The position numbers were made by a program, and so were the translations under genes. 64,000 nt of DNA from the NCBI GenBank assembly GCA_028285945.1, contig JAPYNE010000066.1:1-64000 (forward strand), in the 5' to 3' direction. This DNA is from Candidatus Foliamicus numerosus. GTDB lineage: Bacteria; Pseudomonadota; Gammaproteobacteria; Steroidobacterales; Foliamicaceae. Shown piece after piece: positions 7,155-15,524 of the stretch. The notes below the pieces were generated by a model, which saw only the letters and a program-made list of their open reading frames with translations, was not told the DNA's origin and did no database searches. The stretch's first letter is position 1, and each line of letters opens with the position of its first letter.

Positions 7155-7493
7155 ATGAAACTCGTAATGGCCATCATCAAACCTTTTCGGCTCGATCATG
7201 TGCGCAACAAGCTGTCGGACTTGGGGATCAACGGCATGACCGTGTCCGAAGTGCAGGGCTTCGGTCGGCAGCGCGGCCACACCGAACTCTATCGGGGCGC
7301 TGAGTACATGGTCGATTTCATTCCGAAAACCAAGATCGAAGTGGCCTGCACCGAGGAACTGGCCGAGCGGGTGGTGGAGGCCATCATGGATTCGGCCAAG
7401 ACCGGCAAGGTCGGCGACGGCAAGGTGTTCGTCATGAACCTCGAAGAGGCCTATCGCGTGCGCACCGGGGAGAGCGGTGACTCGACGCTGTAG
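7155..7493 (+). CDS. glnK: nitrogen regulatory protein P-II
   Basis: A full-length 112-residue P-II protein. The T-loop is intact, with the uridylylation tyrosine in TELYRGAEY (Tyr51), the B-loop TGKVGDGK is present, and the C-terminus RTGESG is typical. P-II trimers bind ATP/ADP and 2-oxoglutarate, and they control AmtB, glutamine synthetase adenylylation and NtrB. I call it glnK rather than glnB because an amtB gene follows at once. That amtB is grossly deleted, so the direct membrane partner of this protein is missing, though other P-II targets such as GlnA remain in the window. Confidence 0.92.
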   Translation: MKLVMAIIKPFRLDHVRNKLSDLGINGMTVSEVQGFGRQRGHTELYRGAEYMVDFIPKTKIEVACTEELAERVVEAIMDSAKTGKVGDGKVFVMNLEEAYRVRTGESGDSTL

Positions 7494-7554
7494 CCGCGCG
7501 TTGCGGCTCGGGGCGAAGCTGAAATCCGGAGCGCCCCGCACGGGAGGAGTTCCT

Positions 7555-7918
7555 TTGATAAAGAGCGCGATTCTTTTCGCCGCGGTCGGACTGCTGCTTT
7601 CCGGCACTGCGGGAGCCGAAACGCTGGACAAGGCCGACACCGCCTGGCTGCTCACGTCCACGGCGTGGGCGGTTCGCTGGGTCTTTTGATGTGCGCGGTG
7701 TTCATTAGCGCAGGCTTGGGCGGCATGGGATATGCCGAGGGCATGAACGCCGGGTCGCAGCTTGGCGCGCAGGTCATCGGGCTTTTGGCCATGGCGGCCT
7801 GGACGGCCCTTGCCCCATGGGTCTGTTCGGAGCCATAACGCCGCTGCGCGTTGGCGAAGAGGACGAGATCGAGGGCTTGGACCTCACCCAGCACGAAGAG
7901 CGCGGCTACAGCCGCTAA
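7555..7918 (+). pseudogene. amtB: ammonium transporter amtB with a large internal deletion
   Basis: The first piece reads SAILFAAVGLLLSGTAGA and then LDKADTAWLLTSTA, the signal peptide and start of an AmtB protein. The next bases continue, in another frame, as HGVGGSLGLLMCAVFISAG and GYAEGMNAGSQLGAQVIG, which belong about 300 residues later. A further shift gives the AmtB tail (RVGEEDEIEGLDLTQHEER) ending at TAA 7918. The junction sequence GTCCACGGCG makes sense as both LTSTA and VHGVGG codons, as expected if deletion occurred between two copies of this 10-base word. A GGAGGAG ribosome site and TTG start at 7555 are retained. The product cannot be a channel. Confidence 0.9.
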
Positions 7919-7943
7919 CCGCTAAGGCATCGGCACAAGTAGA

Positions 7944-8086
7944 GGCGCTTTCCTGCTTGCCCCCTAGCGGAAGCGTTGGAGCCACTGCGGGCCAATGGCT
8001 TGGCGCGCAGAGCGGAACCGAGCCGCTGTGCGCCAACAGCTTGGCGCACAGAGCGTCTTCCGCGAGAGGGCAAGCAGGAAAGCGCC
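7944..8086. repeat. type A palindromic element (copy A1)
   Basis: Thirty-base arms at 7944-7973 and 8057-8086 are complementary at 28 of 30 positions (arm begins GGCGCTTTCCTGCTTGCC). The interior holds a nested hairpin (TTGGCGC near 8000, GCGCCAA near 8030) and a partly repeated word CTTGGCGCGCAGAGCGG / CTTGGCGCACAGAGCG. The same arm-and-core plan occurs at 30874 and 41775. It occupies the spacer between the amtB remnant and the ureohydrolase gene. Confidence 0.85.
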
Positions 8087-8156
8087 GAAGGGCTTGAGAT
8101 TGATCCGAGCCGCGCGCAAACCCGTAAAATACTTTTCTTTTGGAGACCCCGGGCAA

Positions 8157-9191
8157 GTGGACGCGCACAAACTGCAACGGCTGCGGGAGCGGTACGCACG
8201 ACCGGATGGAGACCTGAAGGCGGATGTGCCGTTTCGCGACGCGCTCAAGCAGCTCGCCGATAGCGATCTGCACCAGAAGAAGCCGTACGCCGATCTTCCG
8301 ACCCTTCTGGACTTTCCCTACCGCGAGGACTGGGAAGGCTTGGACACCGTCTTGGCGGGAGTGCCCATGGACCTAGGCGTGACCAACCGCCCCGGGGCGC
8401 GCTTCGGTCCCCGGGCGCTGCGCGCGATCGAGCGGGTCGGCCCTTACCATCCCGCCCACAATGTCATTCCCTCAAGGGTGCTGCGCTGCGCCGATATTGG
8501 CGACGTTCCGTTTCGCTCGCGCTTCAGCCTGGAAAAAAGCATTGAGGACATCGAGACGTTCTACCGCCGGATCGCGGCCGCCGGCCTCAAGCCCGTGTCC
8601 GCCGGCGGCGACCACTCCATTACCTACCCCATCATGAAGGCGCTGGGCGCCGAAACGCCCTTGGGAATGGTGCATATCGACGCCCACTGCGACACGGCAG
8701 GCCCGTACGACGACGAGAAGTTCCATCACGGCGGCCCGTTCCGCCAGGCCGTTCTGGCGGGCGTTCTGGACCCGGAACGCTGCGTGCAGGTGGGCATACG
8801 CGGCAGCGCCGAGCTGGCTTGGGCATTCAGCTACGATGCCGGCATGACCGTGATCCACATGGACGATTTTCACCGCATGGGGCTGCCGGCCGTAATATCA
8901 CTGTGCCGCGAAAAGGTCGCGGGCGGGCCGGTTTACGCAAGCGTGGACGTGGATGGAATCGATCCGGCGTTCACGCCCGGCACCGGCACGCCGGAAATTG
9001 GAGGCCTGACGCCGCTGGAGGCGCAAATGCTGATTCGAGGCTTGGCCGGACTGCCCATCGCAGGCGGGGATGTCGTGGAAGTGGCGCCGCAATACGATCC
9101 CTCGGCCAACACGGCCCATGTGGGCGCAAGCATGATGTTCGAGATACTGAGCCTGCTTGCCCATGAGGCGGCTGCCGCGCAAGCGGGCTGA
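8157..9191 (+). CDS. agmatinase-family ureohydrolase
   Basis: The protein has the three binuclear-manganese blocks of the arginase/agmatinase superfamily: GGDHSITYP, HIDAHCDT and DVDGIDPAFTPGTGTPE. These hydrolyse a guanidino group to urea and an amine. Substrate could be agmatine (SpeB), guanidinobutyrate or guanidinopropionate; the Cys in HCDT and the long N-terminus resemble guanidinobutyrase/guanidinopropionase-type members more than E. coli SpeB. I choose GTG 8157 (VDAHKLQRLRERY), since the open frame upstream runs through palindromic element A1 and is not coding. A GGAG lies 11 bases before it. It converges on parB with one base between stops. Confidence 0.85.
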   Translation: MDAHKLQRLRERYARPDGDLKADVPFRDALKQLADSDLHQKKPYADLPTLLDFPYREDWEGLDTVLAGVPMDLGVTNRPGARFGPRALRAIERVGPYHPAHNVIPSRVLRCADIGDVPFRSRFSLEKSIEDIETFYRRIAAAGLKPVSAGGDHSITYPIMKALGAETPLGMVHIDAHCDTAGPYDDEKFHHGGPFRQAVLAGVLDPERCVQVGIRGSAELAWAFSYDAGMTVIHMDDFHRMGLPAVISLCREKVAGGPVYASVDVDGIDPAFTPGTGTPEIGGLTPLEAQMLIRGLAGLPIAGGDVVEVAPQYDPSANTAHVGASMMFEILSLLAHEAAAAQAG

Positions 9192-9192
9192 T

Positions 9193-10068
9193 CTACTTGA
9201 GGCGGGCAAGCAGGCTGTCGAGTTCGTCCAGGCTTTTGTAGCGGATTTCCAAGCATCCGCCCCGTTTCCCGTGCCGGAGGCGAACAGGGGCGCCCCAGCG
9301 CTCGCTTAAGTCCTGTTCCAAGCGAACCACGTTGGGGTCGCGCGGCTTGGCGGAAGCCGGCGGGCGCGATTCGGCCTGGGCGAGGCGCTCTGCTTGGCGC
9401 ACGCTCAGGCTTTGCTCGGCGATGCGGCGCGCCAGCGCGGCCTGGCGGGCCGGATTGCTCACCGCCAGCAGCGCCCGCGCGTGACCCATTTCCAGTTTGC
9501 GCTCCGCCAGCAGGGCTCTGGCCGTGTCGCCAAGCTCCAGAAGCCGCAGATAGTTGCTCACCGCGGCGCGCGACATTCCGATGGACTGGGCCGCATCCTT
9601 GTGGGTGCCGCCGGAAATTTCGAGGATGCGGCGCAAGGCCTCGGCAAGCTCGATGGCGCTCAAGTTCTCGCGCTGCACGTTTTCGACCAGCGCCGCCGTG
9701 GCGGCTTCCTCGTCGCTGAGCGGCCGGACCACTGCGGGAATCCGCTCGAGGCCCGCCTGCTGAGCGGCGCGCCAGCGACGTTCGCCGGCCACGATTTCGT
9801 AGCGCGCGCCGGCACCGGACGCAGCGCCCAGCGGGCGCGCAAGCAACGGCTGGACCAGACCCTGGGCGCGGATGGATTCGGCCAGTTCGGCCACGCTTTG
9901 GGCATCGATCATCTGCCGCGGCTGGAAGCGGCCCGGCCGCAAGACATCCAAAGGCAGTTCCTTCAGTTCGTGTGATGAGGGATCAGCAAGGATCGCACCT
10001 CCTCGTTCCTGGCGTGGTCCGAGCAGGGCGTCCAGACCCTTGCCGAGTCCGCGGTTGGGCGCGGCCAT
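9193..10068 (-). CDS. parB: chromosome-partitioning protein ParB (Spo0J family)
   Basis: The 291-residue protein has the N-terminal MAAPNRGLGKGLDALLG motif used to engage ParA, the CTP-binding region with GERRWRAAQQAGL and ENVQRENLSAIELAEAL, a central helix-turn-helix, and a C-terminal dimer domain. It binds parS, spreads as a CTP clamp and partners ParA in origin segregation. Two parS-like sites lie in the window (27500 and 29076). It is the last gene of rsmG-parA-parB, seven bases after parA. Confidence 0.95.
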   Translation of the reverse strand: MAAPNRGLGKGLDALLGPRQERGGAILADPSSHELKELPLDVLRPGRFQPRQMIDAQSVAELAESIRAQGLVQPLLARPLGAASGAGARYEIVAGERRWRAAQQAGLERIPAVVRPLSDEEAATAALVENVQRENLSAIELAEALRRILEISGGTHKDAAQSIGMSRAAVSNYLRLLELGDTARALLAERKLEMGHARALLAVSNPARQAALARRIAEQSLSVRQAERLAQAESRPPASAKPRDPNVVRLEQDLSERWGAPVRLRHGKRGGCLEIRYKSLDELDSLLARLK

Positions 10069-10075
10069 GCGGGGC

Positions 10076-10849
10076 TTACTCGCTCAGCCCCCGGCGAACC
10101 AGCTCGCCCGCCAGAGCGGCGTAGGCCAGCGCGCCGCTGGCCAGACGGTCATGCTGGATGGCCGGCACGCCGAAGCCGGGCGCTTCGGCCAGGCGCACGT
10201 TGCGCGGAATGATCGTGCGGAAAAGCTCATCGGGAAAATGTTTCTGCAATTGCGCGGAGACATCGCGGGCCAGACGGTTTCGACCGTCGTACATGGTGCG
10301 GATTATGCCGCTTATCTCAAGGTCCGGGTTGGAGTGCGCGCACAGGTCTTCGATAACGCCCACCAGCGATGAAAGGCCCTCCAACGAGAAATACTCGCAT
10401 TGAATGGGCACCAGCACGCCTTCGGCCGCCACCAGAGCGTTGAGGGTAAGAATGTTCAGGCTGGGAGGGCAATCGAACAGGATGGCCTGGTAGCGGAACA
10501 ACACCTCCGCGAGCGCGTCGCGCAGCCTCAGTTCGCGACCGCTGTCCAGTTGCAGAAGCTCCACTTCCGCGGCCGTGAGGGCGGCTGTTGCCGGCAGAAG
10601 ATCGAAGCCGGCGGAATCGATTCTCACCCGGATGTCGGCAGCCGGGGCTTTCCCCATCAACAGGTCGTAGGTTGATAGGCCTACGGCGTCTCTGTCCACG
10701 CCGCAGCCGGTGGTGGCGTTGGCTTGGGGATCTAGGTCAACCAGCAGAGCCTTGCGGCCCATCTGCGCCAGGCAGGCGGTGAGATTGATGGCTGTTGTGG
10801 TCTTGCCCACTCCCCCCTTGCGGTTAGCCACTGCGAAGGTGCGTTTCAT
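10076..10849 (-). CDS. parA: chromosome-partitioning ATPase ParA (Soj)
   Basis: The deviant Walker A motif KGGVGKTTTAINLT lies at residues 10-24, followed by DLDPQANATTG (switch I region) and FDCPPSLNILTLNAL. These identify a Soj-type ParA that forms ATP dimers on DNA and moves ParB-parS complexes. I start at ATG 10849, which overlaps the rsmG stop as ATGA, rather than five codons upstream. Length of 257 residues is standard. Confidence 0.95.
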   Translation of the reverse strand: MKRTFAVANRKGGVGKTTTAINLTACLAQMGRKALLVDLDPQANATTGCGVDRDAVGLSTYDLLMGKAPAADIRVRIDSAGFDLLPATAALTAAEVELLQLDSGRELRLRDALAEVLFRYQAILFDCPPSLNILTLNALVAAEGVLVPIQCEYFSLEGLSSLVGVIEDLCAHSNPDLEISGIIRTMYDGRNRLARDVSAQLQKHFPDELFRTIIPRNVRLAEAPGFGVPAIQHDRLASGALAYAALAGELVRRGLSE

Positions 10850-11544
10850 GCCTGCGCCTGCCATGTTCTGAGGGCGGCGCCCTGACCAGCTGCGCGGCGG
10901 CGAAGCACAGCGATGTGGCGTTGCGCATCAAGCCCGGGAACCCTGATCCGCTCCAGCGACTGGCAATCCACCCCGTCAAGCGCGGCCAGCTCCTCGTTGC
11001 GGGGACGGCGGCCCAGCATGGCCAGCAGCCCGGAACCCCGATCAAGCAAGCGGCGGGCCAGCGCGACCAGCTTCGGCAGCGGCGCCAGCGCGCGGGCGAT
11101 CATCGCCACGGGCGCGTCCTGCGGCTCGTAGTTCTCCAGCCGGGAGCGAACAACCTGCACGTTGCTTAAGCCCAGTTCCATGCTCGCATGACCAAGGAAC
11201 GCCGTTTTGCGGGCCGAGGAATCCAGCAGCACCCAACTCGTCTCCGGGCGCAGCAGGGCCAGCACCACGCCGGGCAGACCGCCGCCGCTGCCTGCGTCCA
11301 GCATCAGGCCCGCCGGCAGAAACGGCAGCGCCGCGGCGCTGTCCAATATATGCCGCGTCACCAGCTCCTGCCGCGAAGCACGGGCCGTGAGGCCGTGGGC
11401 CGCGTTCCAACGCATCAGCATTTCGACAAAAGCGTCAAGCCGCGCGAGATCGTCGCCGCTCGGCCTGACACCGAGATCGGCCAGCCCGGCCCCCAGTCGG
11501 CCTAGCGAATCGGCGGGAACAAGGTCGGCGGCGCCGGGCGGCAT
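10846..11544 (-). CDS. rsmG: 16S rRNA (guanine527-N7) methyltransferase RsmG
   Basis: The 232-residue protein shows the GidB/RsmG pattern: WNAAHGLTA near residue 47, HILDSAAALPFL, the SAM-binding LDAGSGGGLPGVVLAL, and LLDSSARKTAFL. It methylates N7 of G527 in 16S rRNA using SAM. Elsewhere it follows mnmG directly, but here a peptide-transporter operon separates them, with its last gene ending only six bases before rsmG. Co-transcription with parA is likely, since they overlap by four bases. Confidence 0.95.
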   Translation of the reverse strand: MPPGAADLVPADSLGRLGAGLADLGVRPSGDDLARLDAFVEMLMRWNAAHGLTARASRQELVTRHILDSAAALPFLPAGLMLDAGSGGGLPGVVLALLRPETSWVLLDSSARKTAFLGHASMELGLSNVQVVRSRLENYEPQDAPVAMIARALAPLPKLVALARRLLDRGSGLLAMLGRRPRNEELAALDGVDCQSLERIRVPGLDAQRHIAVLRRRAAGQGAALRTWQAQA

Positions 11545-11550
11545 ACAGGC

Positions 11551-13359
11551 TCATGCCCCCGAGGGCGCGATTTCCTCGGCGCGGTGGCAAGCCACCATGC
11601 TGCGGGAAACCGCGCGCAACTCGGGCATCTCCCGCCGGCAGCGGTCGATGGCGAAGGAACAGCGGGCCGAAAAAGCGCAGCCGGCCGGAGGATTCAGAGG
11701 CGAGGGCGGTTCGCCTTGCAGCGGCTCCCGCTTGCGGGCCCGCTCCACCTCGGGGTCAGGAATCGGCGCGGCCTCGATCAGGGCGCGCGTGTAGGGATGC
11801 ATAGGCCTGCCATACAAATGCTCGCTGTGGGCGATTTCCATTGCCCGGCCTAGGTACATCACCACGACCCTGTGGCTGATCTGCCTGACCACAGCCAGAT
11901 CGTGGGCGATGAACACCAGCGCCAAGCCAAGCTCGTCCTGCAACTCCATGAGCAGGTCCACGATCTGAGCGCGTATCGACACATCCAAAGCGCTGACCGC
12001 CTCGTCGCAGATCACCACCGCTGGACCGGGCGCGAGCGCGCGAGCAATGCCGATGCGCTGGCACTGGCCCCCGGAAAACTCATGCGGATAGCGGTCGAGC
12101 TGCCCGCCGGCCAGGCCCACCCGGTTCAGGATCCGAACGACCCGCTCCTCGCGCTCGCCGCGCGAAAGGTCCGGGCGGCAGGCGCCCAGCGGCTCGGCCA
12201 CGATCTGGCGCGCGGTCATTCGGGGATTGAGCGAGGCGAGGGGGTCCTGAAACACCATCTGCATATTGCGCCGGGCATCCTTCCACGCGCTCTTGCCGGC
12301 TTCCCCAAGATCACGCCCCAGCAGCGTGATGCGACCGGCGCTGGCGGGCACCAGGCCAATCACCGCGCGCGCCAGCGACGACTTGCCGCAGCCGGACTCG
12401 CCCACCACGCCCAGCGTCTCTCCGGGCGCGATCATAAACGCGCCTGAACTGACAGCCTTCAGCCTGGGAGCCGGCGCAAACATCCCGGGTCGCTTGAGCG
12501 AGTAAACAACGTCGAGACCGTCCACTTCCAGCGCCGGTCGCAGTGCGGCCCGCCCTTGGGCGCGCGAACGCACGTCCTGGTCCAGCCGCGGCACTGCGGA
12601 GAGCAAACGCCGGGTGTAAGGATGGGCCGGCCGCGCGTAAACCGACTCCACGCTGCCGCGCTCCCTGCATTCGCCATCCTGCATAACCAGCACATCGTCG
12701 CAAAATCCGGCAACAATGCCGAGATCGTGCGTAATGAAGATGATGGCCGCCTGGAAGTCGCGCCGAAGCTCCCTCATCAGGGCAAGAATCTGCGCCTGGA
12801 CGGTCACGTCCAGCGCGGTGGTGGGCTCGTCGGCGATCAGCAGGGAAGGCTTGCACAAGAGCGCCGTGGCAATGGTGACGCGCTGACGCATGCCGCCGGA
12901 CAATTCATGCGGCCACGAATCCAGGCGCTTGCCGGCATCCGGAATCCGCACCGCCTCAAGCAGCTCGCCGCAGCGCCTGAGCGCCTCGCGCCGCCCCAAG
13001 CCCTCGTGAAGCTCCAGCACCTGGGCCATCTGCACGCCAATCCTCAAGTACGGGTTCAGCGAAGTCATCGGGTCCTGGAAAATCATCGCGATCCGATTCC
13101 CCCGGATGCCGCGCAACTCCCCGTCCGGCATCCCGATCAGCTCGCGGCCCTCAAAGCGGGCGCTGCCGGAAGATCGGCCGTTGTCGGCTAAAAGCCCCAT
13201 GAGGCTCAGCACCGTCTGGCTCTTGCCGGAGCCGGACTCGCCCACGATGCCCAGCGTGCAAGCTGCGTCAAGGTTGAAGTCGATCCCGCGCACGGCCTCC
13301 ACGACCCCGTCCGGCGTGCTGAAATCCACTCTCAGATCGCGCACCGAAAGCAGCGGCAT
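11551..13359 (-). CDS. oligopeptide ABC transporter, fused double ATP-binding protein
   Basis: Two ABC ATPase domains are joined in one 602-residue chain, corresponding to OppD plus OppF. Domain 1 has GESGSGKSQTVLSL (Walker A), SGGMRQRV (signature) and LLIADEPTTALDV (Walker B). Domain 2 has GESGCGKSSLARAV, SGGQCQRIGIARAL and VVICDEAVSALDV. The C-terminus carries the OppF-type segment with Cys residues (GCAFSARCSF). It energises peptide uptake through the permeases encoded upstream (oppC, oppB). With the binding-protein gene oppA broken, import would need a substitute binding protein or is lost. Confidence 0.92.
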   Translation of the reverse strand: MPLLSVRDLRVDFSTPDGVVEAVRGIDFNLDAACTLGIVGESGSGKSQTVLSLMGLLADNGRSSGSARFEGRELIGMPDGELRGIRGNRIAMIFQDPMTSLNPYLRIGVQMAQVLELHEGLGRREALRRCGELLEAVRIPDAGKRLDSWPHELSGGMRQRVTIATALLCKPSLLIADEPTTALDVTVQAQILALMRELRRDFQAAIIFITHDLGIVAGFCDDVLVMQDGECRERGSVESVYARPAHPYTRRLLSAVPRLDQDVRSRAQGRAALRPALEVDGLDVVYSLKRPGMFAPAPRLKAVSSGAFMIAPGETLGVVGESGCGKSSLARAVIGLVPASAGRITLLGRDLGEAGKSAWKDARRNMQMVFQDPLASLNPRMTARQIVAEPLGACRPDLSRGEREERVVRILNRVGLAGGQLDRYPHEFSGGQCQRIGIARALAPGPAVVICDEAVSALDVSIRAQIVDLLMELQDELGLALVFIAHDLAVVRQISHRVVVMYLGRAMEIAHSEHLYGRPMHPYTRALIEAAPIPDPEVERARKREPLQGEPPSPLNPPAGCAFSARCSFAIDRCRREMPELRAVSRSMVACHRAEEIAPSGA

Positions 13360-13360
13360 G

Positions 13361-14263
13361 TCAGGCGCTCCTGTCGCGCGGGTCCAGCGCGTCGCGCAGG
13401 CCGTCGCCGATGAAGTTGCAGCAAAACAGCGTAGCGGCCAGGAATCCGGCGGGGAAGACCAGCGTCCACGGGGCGTTTTCGAGCGCCTTGGCCCCTTCGT
13501 TGACCAGCGCGCCCCAGGAGGTCATGGGTTCCTGCACCCCCAGGCCCAGAAAACTCAGGAAAGACTCCACTAGGATCACTTGCGGAATGGTGAGCGTGAC
13601 GTACACCACCACCACGCCGAAGAGATTGGGGACGATGTGGCGGCGGATGATGCGCGGCGTGGACACGCCCGCCGTCTGCGCGGCCTCGACGAACTCGCGG
13701 CGCTTGATGCTGAGTGTCTGGCCGCGCACGATGCGCGCCATGTCCAGCCAGTTAATGGCGCCGATGGCCACGAAAATCAGCGCGATATTTCGCCCGAACA
13801 GAACCATCAGCAAGATCACAAGAAACATGAAAGGCATGGCGTAGAGGATATCCACAATGCGCATCATCACCTGGTCCGTCCTGCCCCCCACATAGCCTGC
13901 CAGCGCTCCGTAGCTGATGCCGATCAGCAGGCTCACCGCGGTCGCCACCAGCCCCACCATCAGCGAAATGCGGCCGCCCGCCAGCGTTCGCACGAACAGA
14001 TCCCTGCCCAAGTCGTCGGTGCCGAACAGATGCCAGGTTTCCAGCGAGGGCGGCACGGAAACATGGTCCCAGTCCAGGTAATCGAAGGCCACCGGCGAGA
14101 GCAGCGGGCCGAACACGCACAGCGCTGCCACCACGGCCAGAATCGCCGCTGCCGTCATCGCCGCCCGGTTGCGGCGCAGGGCCCTCCAAGCATCGCTCCA
14201 GAGACCGCGCCCGGCGCCGGCCGCCTGCCGGATCGCTGCGCGATTCCGCCGGGTCTTTCTCAC
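13361..14263 (-). CDS. oppC: oligopeptide ABC transporter permease, OppC/DppC type
   Basis: The protein starts with a basic cytoplasmic stretch, one membrane span, then a periplasmic loop (FGTDDLGRDLFVR, a hallmark of OppC/DppC) and five further spans. The permease EAA-type loop appears as EAAQTAGVSTPRIIRRHIVPN. I choose GTG 14263 (VRKTRRNRAAI), because longer readings enter the end of oppB. Twenty bases separate it from the oppB stop. It forms the channel with OppB and is driven by the fused ATPase encoded one base downstream. Confidence 0.88.
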   Translation of the reverse strand: MRKTRRNRAAIRQAAGAGRGLWSDAWRALRRNRAAMTAAAILAVVAALCVFGPLLSPVAFDYLDWDHVSVPPSLETWHLFGTDDLGRDLFVRTLAGGRISLMVGLVATAVSLLIGISYGALAGYVGGRTDQVMMRIVDILYAMPFMFLVILLMVLFGRNIALIFVAIGAINWLDMARIVRGQTLSIKRREFVEAAQTAGVSTPRIIRRHIVPNLFGVVVVYVTLTIPQVILVESFLSFLGLGVQEPMTSWGALVNEGAKALENAPWTLVFPAGFLAATLFCCNFIGDGLRDALDPRDRSA

Positions 14264-14282
14264 GTGCGCAGGCCCGCCGCCA

Positions 14283-15221
14283 TCAGTTTTGCTGCCGGGC
14301 CCGGGGGTCGAGCAGGCCGTAGCAGATGTCCACAAGGAAATTGAACAGAATGATCAGCACCCCGTAGAAAACAACCACGCCCATCACCAAGGTGTAATCC
14401 CGGTTGAGCGCGCCTTGGACAAAATGGCGCCCCAGGCCGGGCACGCCAAAGATCTGCTCGATGACCACGGAGCCCGTGATCACGGCCGCAGTGGCCGGCC
14501 CCAGGTAGGACAGCACCGGAAGCAGTCCAGGCTTGAGCGCATGCCGCAGCAGGATGGCCGGCTGCGAGAGGCCTTGGGCACGCGCCATGCGGATGAAATT
14601 GCTGCGCAGCACCTCGATCATGCTGCCGCGGGTCAGCCGGGCGATGTAGGCGATCTGCGGCAAGGCCAGCGCGATCACCGGCATCACCATGTTCGGCAGC
14701 CGCTGGAAGAAACCCTCCGTGGGCCAGCCTCCGGCCGGCAGGAGGTCGAGATGCACGGCAAAAACCAGGATGAGCAGCGGCCCGACCACGAAATTGGGGA
14801 TCGAAATGCCGGTCATGCTCACCGCCATCACGGCATGGTCGGAAAAGCGGTTTTGGCGCAGCGCGGCCCAGCCTCCGGCCGCCACGCCCACGAGCAGCGC
14901 CACAAGCATGGCGCAGGCGCCGAGTTGCAGCGACACCGGGAATCCTTCGCGGATCAGCTCGGTGACGCTGCGGTCGATGTACTGGAAGGAAGGGCCGAAG
15001 TCGCCCTGCGCCAGCCCCCAGAGATAGCGACCGAACTGCTGATAGAGCGGCTCGTCGAGGTGATAGGCCGCGCGAATCTTGGCCTCGATTTCCGGATGCA
15101 GGGTCTTCTCGGTATCGAAGGGGCCGCCCGGGGCGGCGCGAATCATGAAAAACGCCAGCGCGATCAGGATCAGCAGCGTGGGAATCGCCGCCAGAACCCG
15201 CTTCAGCGCATACCGAAACAT
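14283..15221 (-). CDS. oppB: oligopeptide ABC transporter permease, OppB/DppB type
   Basis: From ATG 15221 the product of 312 residues begins MFRYALKRVLAAIPTLL, the usual first span of OppB permeases. It carries a periplasmic loop with YHLDEPLYQQFGRYL and the EAA loop YIARLTRGSMIEVLRSNFIRMARAQGL, then the C-terminal DRDYTLVMG-like segment (RDYTLVMGVVVFYG). The open frame extends to 15548 but that part covers a hairpin and the repeated oppA tail. It is the inner-membrane partner of OppC. Confidence 0.9.
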   Translation of the reverse strand: MFRYALKRVLAAIPTLLILIALAFFMIRAAPGGPFDTEKTLHPEIEAKIRAAYHLDEPLYQQFGRYLWGLAQGDFGPSFQYIDRSVTELIREGFPVSLQLGACAMLVALLVGVAAGGWAALRQNRFSDHAVMAVSMTGISIPNFVVGPLLILVFAVHLDLLPAGGWPTEGFFQRLPNMVMPVIALALPQIAYIARLTRGSMIEVLRSNFIRMARAQGLSQPAILLRHALKPGLLPVLSYLGPATAAVITGSVVIEQIFGVPGLGRHFVQGALNRDYTLVMGVVVFYGVLIILFNFLVDICYGLLDPRARQQN

Positions 15222-15245
15222 CGGCGCATCATAACTGCCGCGCCC

Positions 15246-15299
15246 CCGCCTTTTCCCCGCCCCTTTCTTGTATGTTGGAATGGGGCGGGGAAAAGGCGG
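15246..15299 (-). repeat. perfect 18-bp hairpin between the oppA tail and oppB
   Basis: CCGCCTTTTCCCCGCCCC (15246-15263) is perfectly complementary to 15282-15299, with an 18-base loop. It sits after the first copy of the oppA stop codon and 25 bases before the oppB start. A hairpin in this place would stabilise the oppA transcript and reduce read-through, setting more binding protein than permease. The stem is not followed by a T-run. Confidence 0.75.
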
Positions 15300-15332
15300 A
15301 ACCAAAGCGCCTGGAGAAAGCCGGCGGGCTGT

Positions 15333-15455
15333 GCTGCTAGTGCTTGAGGATGCGTAGGTGCCGGGTGTAGATGTGGTCCATGATGTTGCCTTCGTAGCCC
15401 TGCACCCACGGCTTGACCATTCGCTTGGTGACATAGAAATACAAAGGCATGAGCC
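15333..15455 (-). repeat. 123-bp duplicated oppA 3' end, copy 1
   Basis: This segment matches 17296-17418 at 121 of 123 positions. Read on the minus strand it encodes the true C-terminus of OppA (LMPLYFYVTKRMVKPWVQGY, then EGNIMDHIYTRHLRILKH and stop). It is the oppB-proximal copy and flanks the inserted restriction-modification genes. Confidence 0.92.
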
Positions 15456-15478
15456 ATCAAAGAAAGTTGCAGGCCCGA

Positions 15479-15524
15479 AGATTCCACACTGGCCAAAGTC
15501 GTTGAGGTTGACGAAACTTACGTC
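15479..15524 (+). pseudogene. IS1595-type transposase fragment fused in frame before the methylase
   Basis: Immediately upstream of, and in frame with, the methylase ATG the sequence reads STLAKVVEVDETYV. VEVDETYV is the first catalytic block of IS1595-family transposases (compare VDETYFGG in the element at 533). Only about 15 codons remain. It suggests that an insertion sequence of this family was involved in bringing the restriction-modification genes or recombined with them later. Confidence 0.45.

Noticed and set aside
7995..8156. Open frame extending the ureohydrolase upstream
   Set aside because: It runs through palindromic element A1, is Arg/Ala-rich without family similarity, and the protein family starts near GTG 8157.
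13580..14344. 254-residue open frame on the plus strand, opposite oppC
   Set aside because: Composition is His/Arg/Gln-rich, typical of the antisense of a GC-rich gene; oppC on the other strand is clearly coding.
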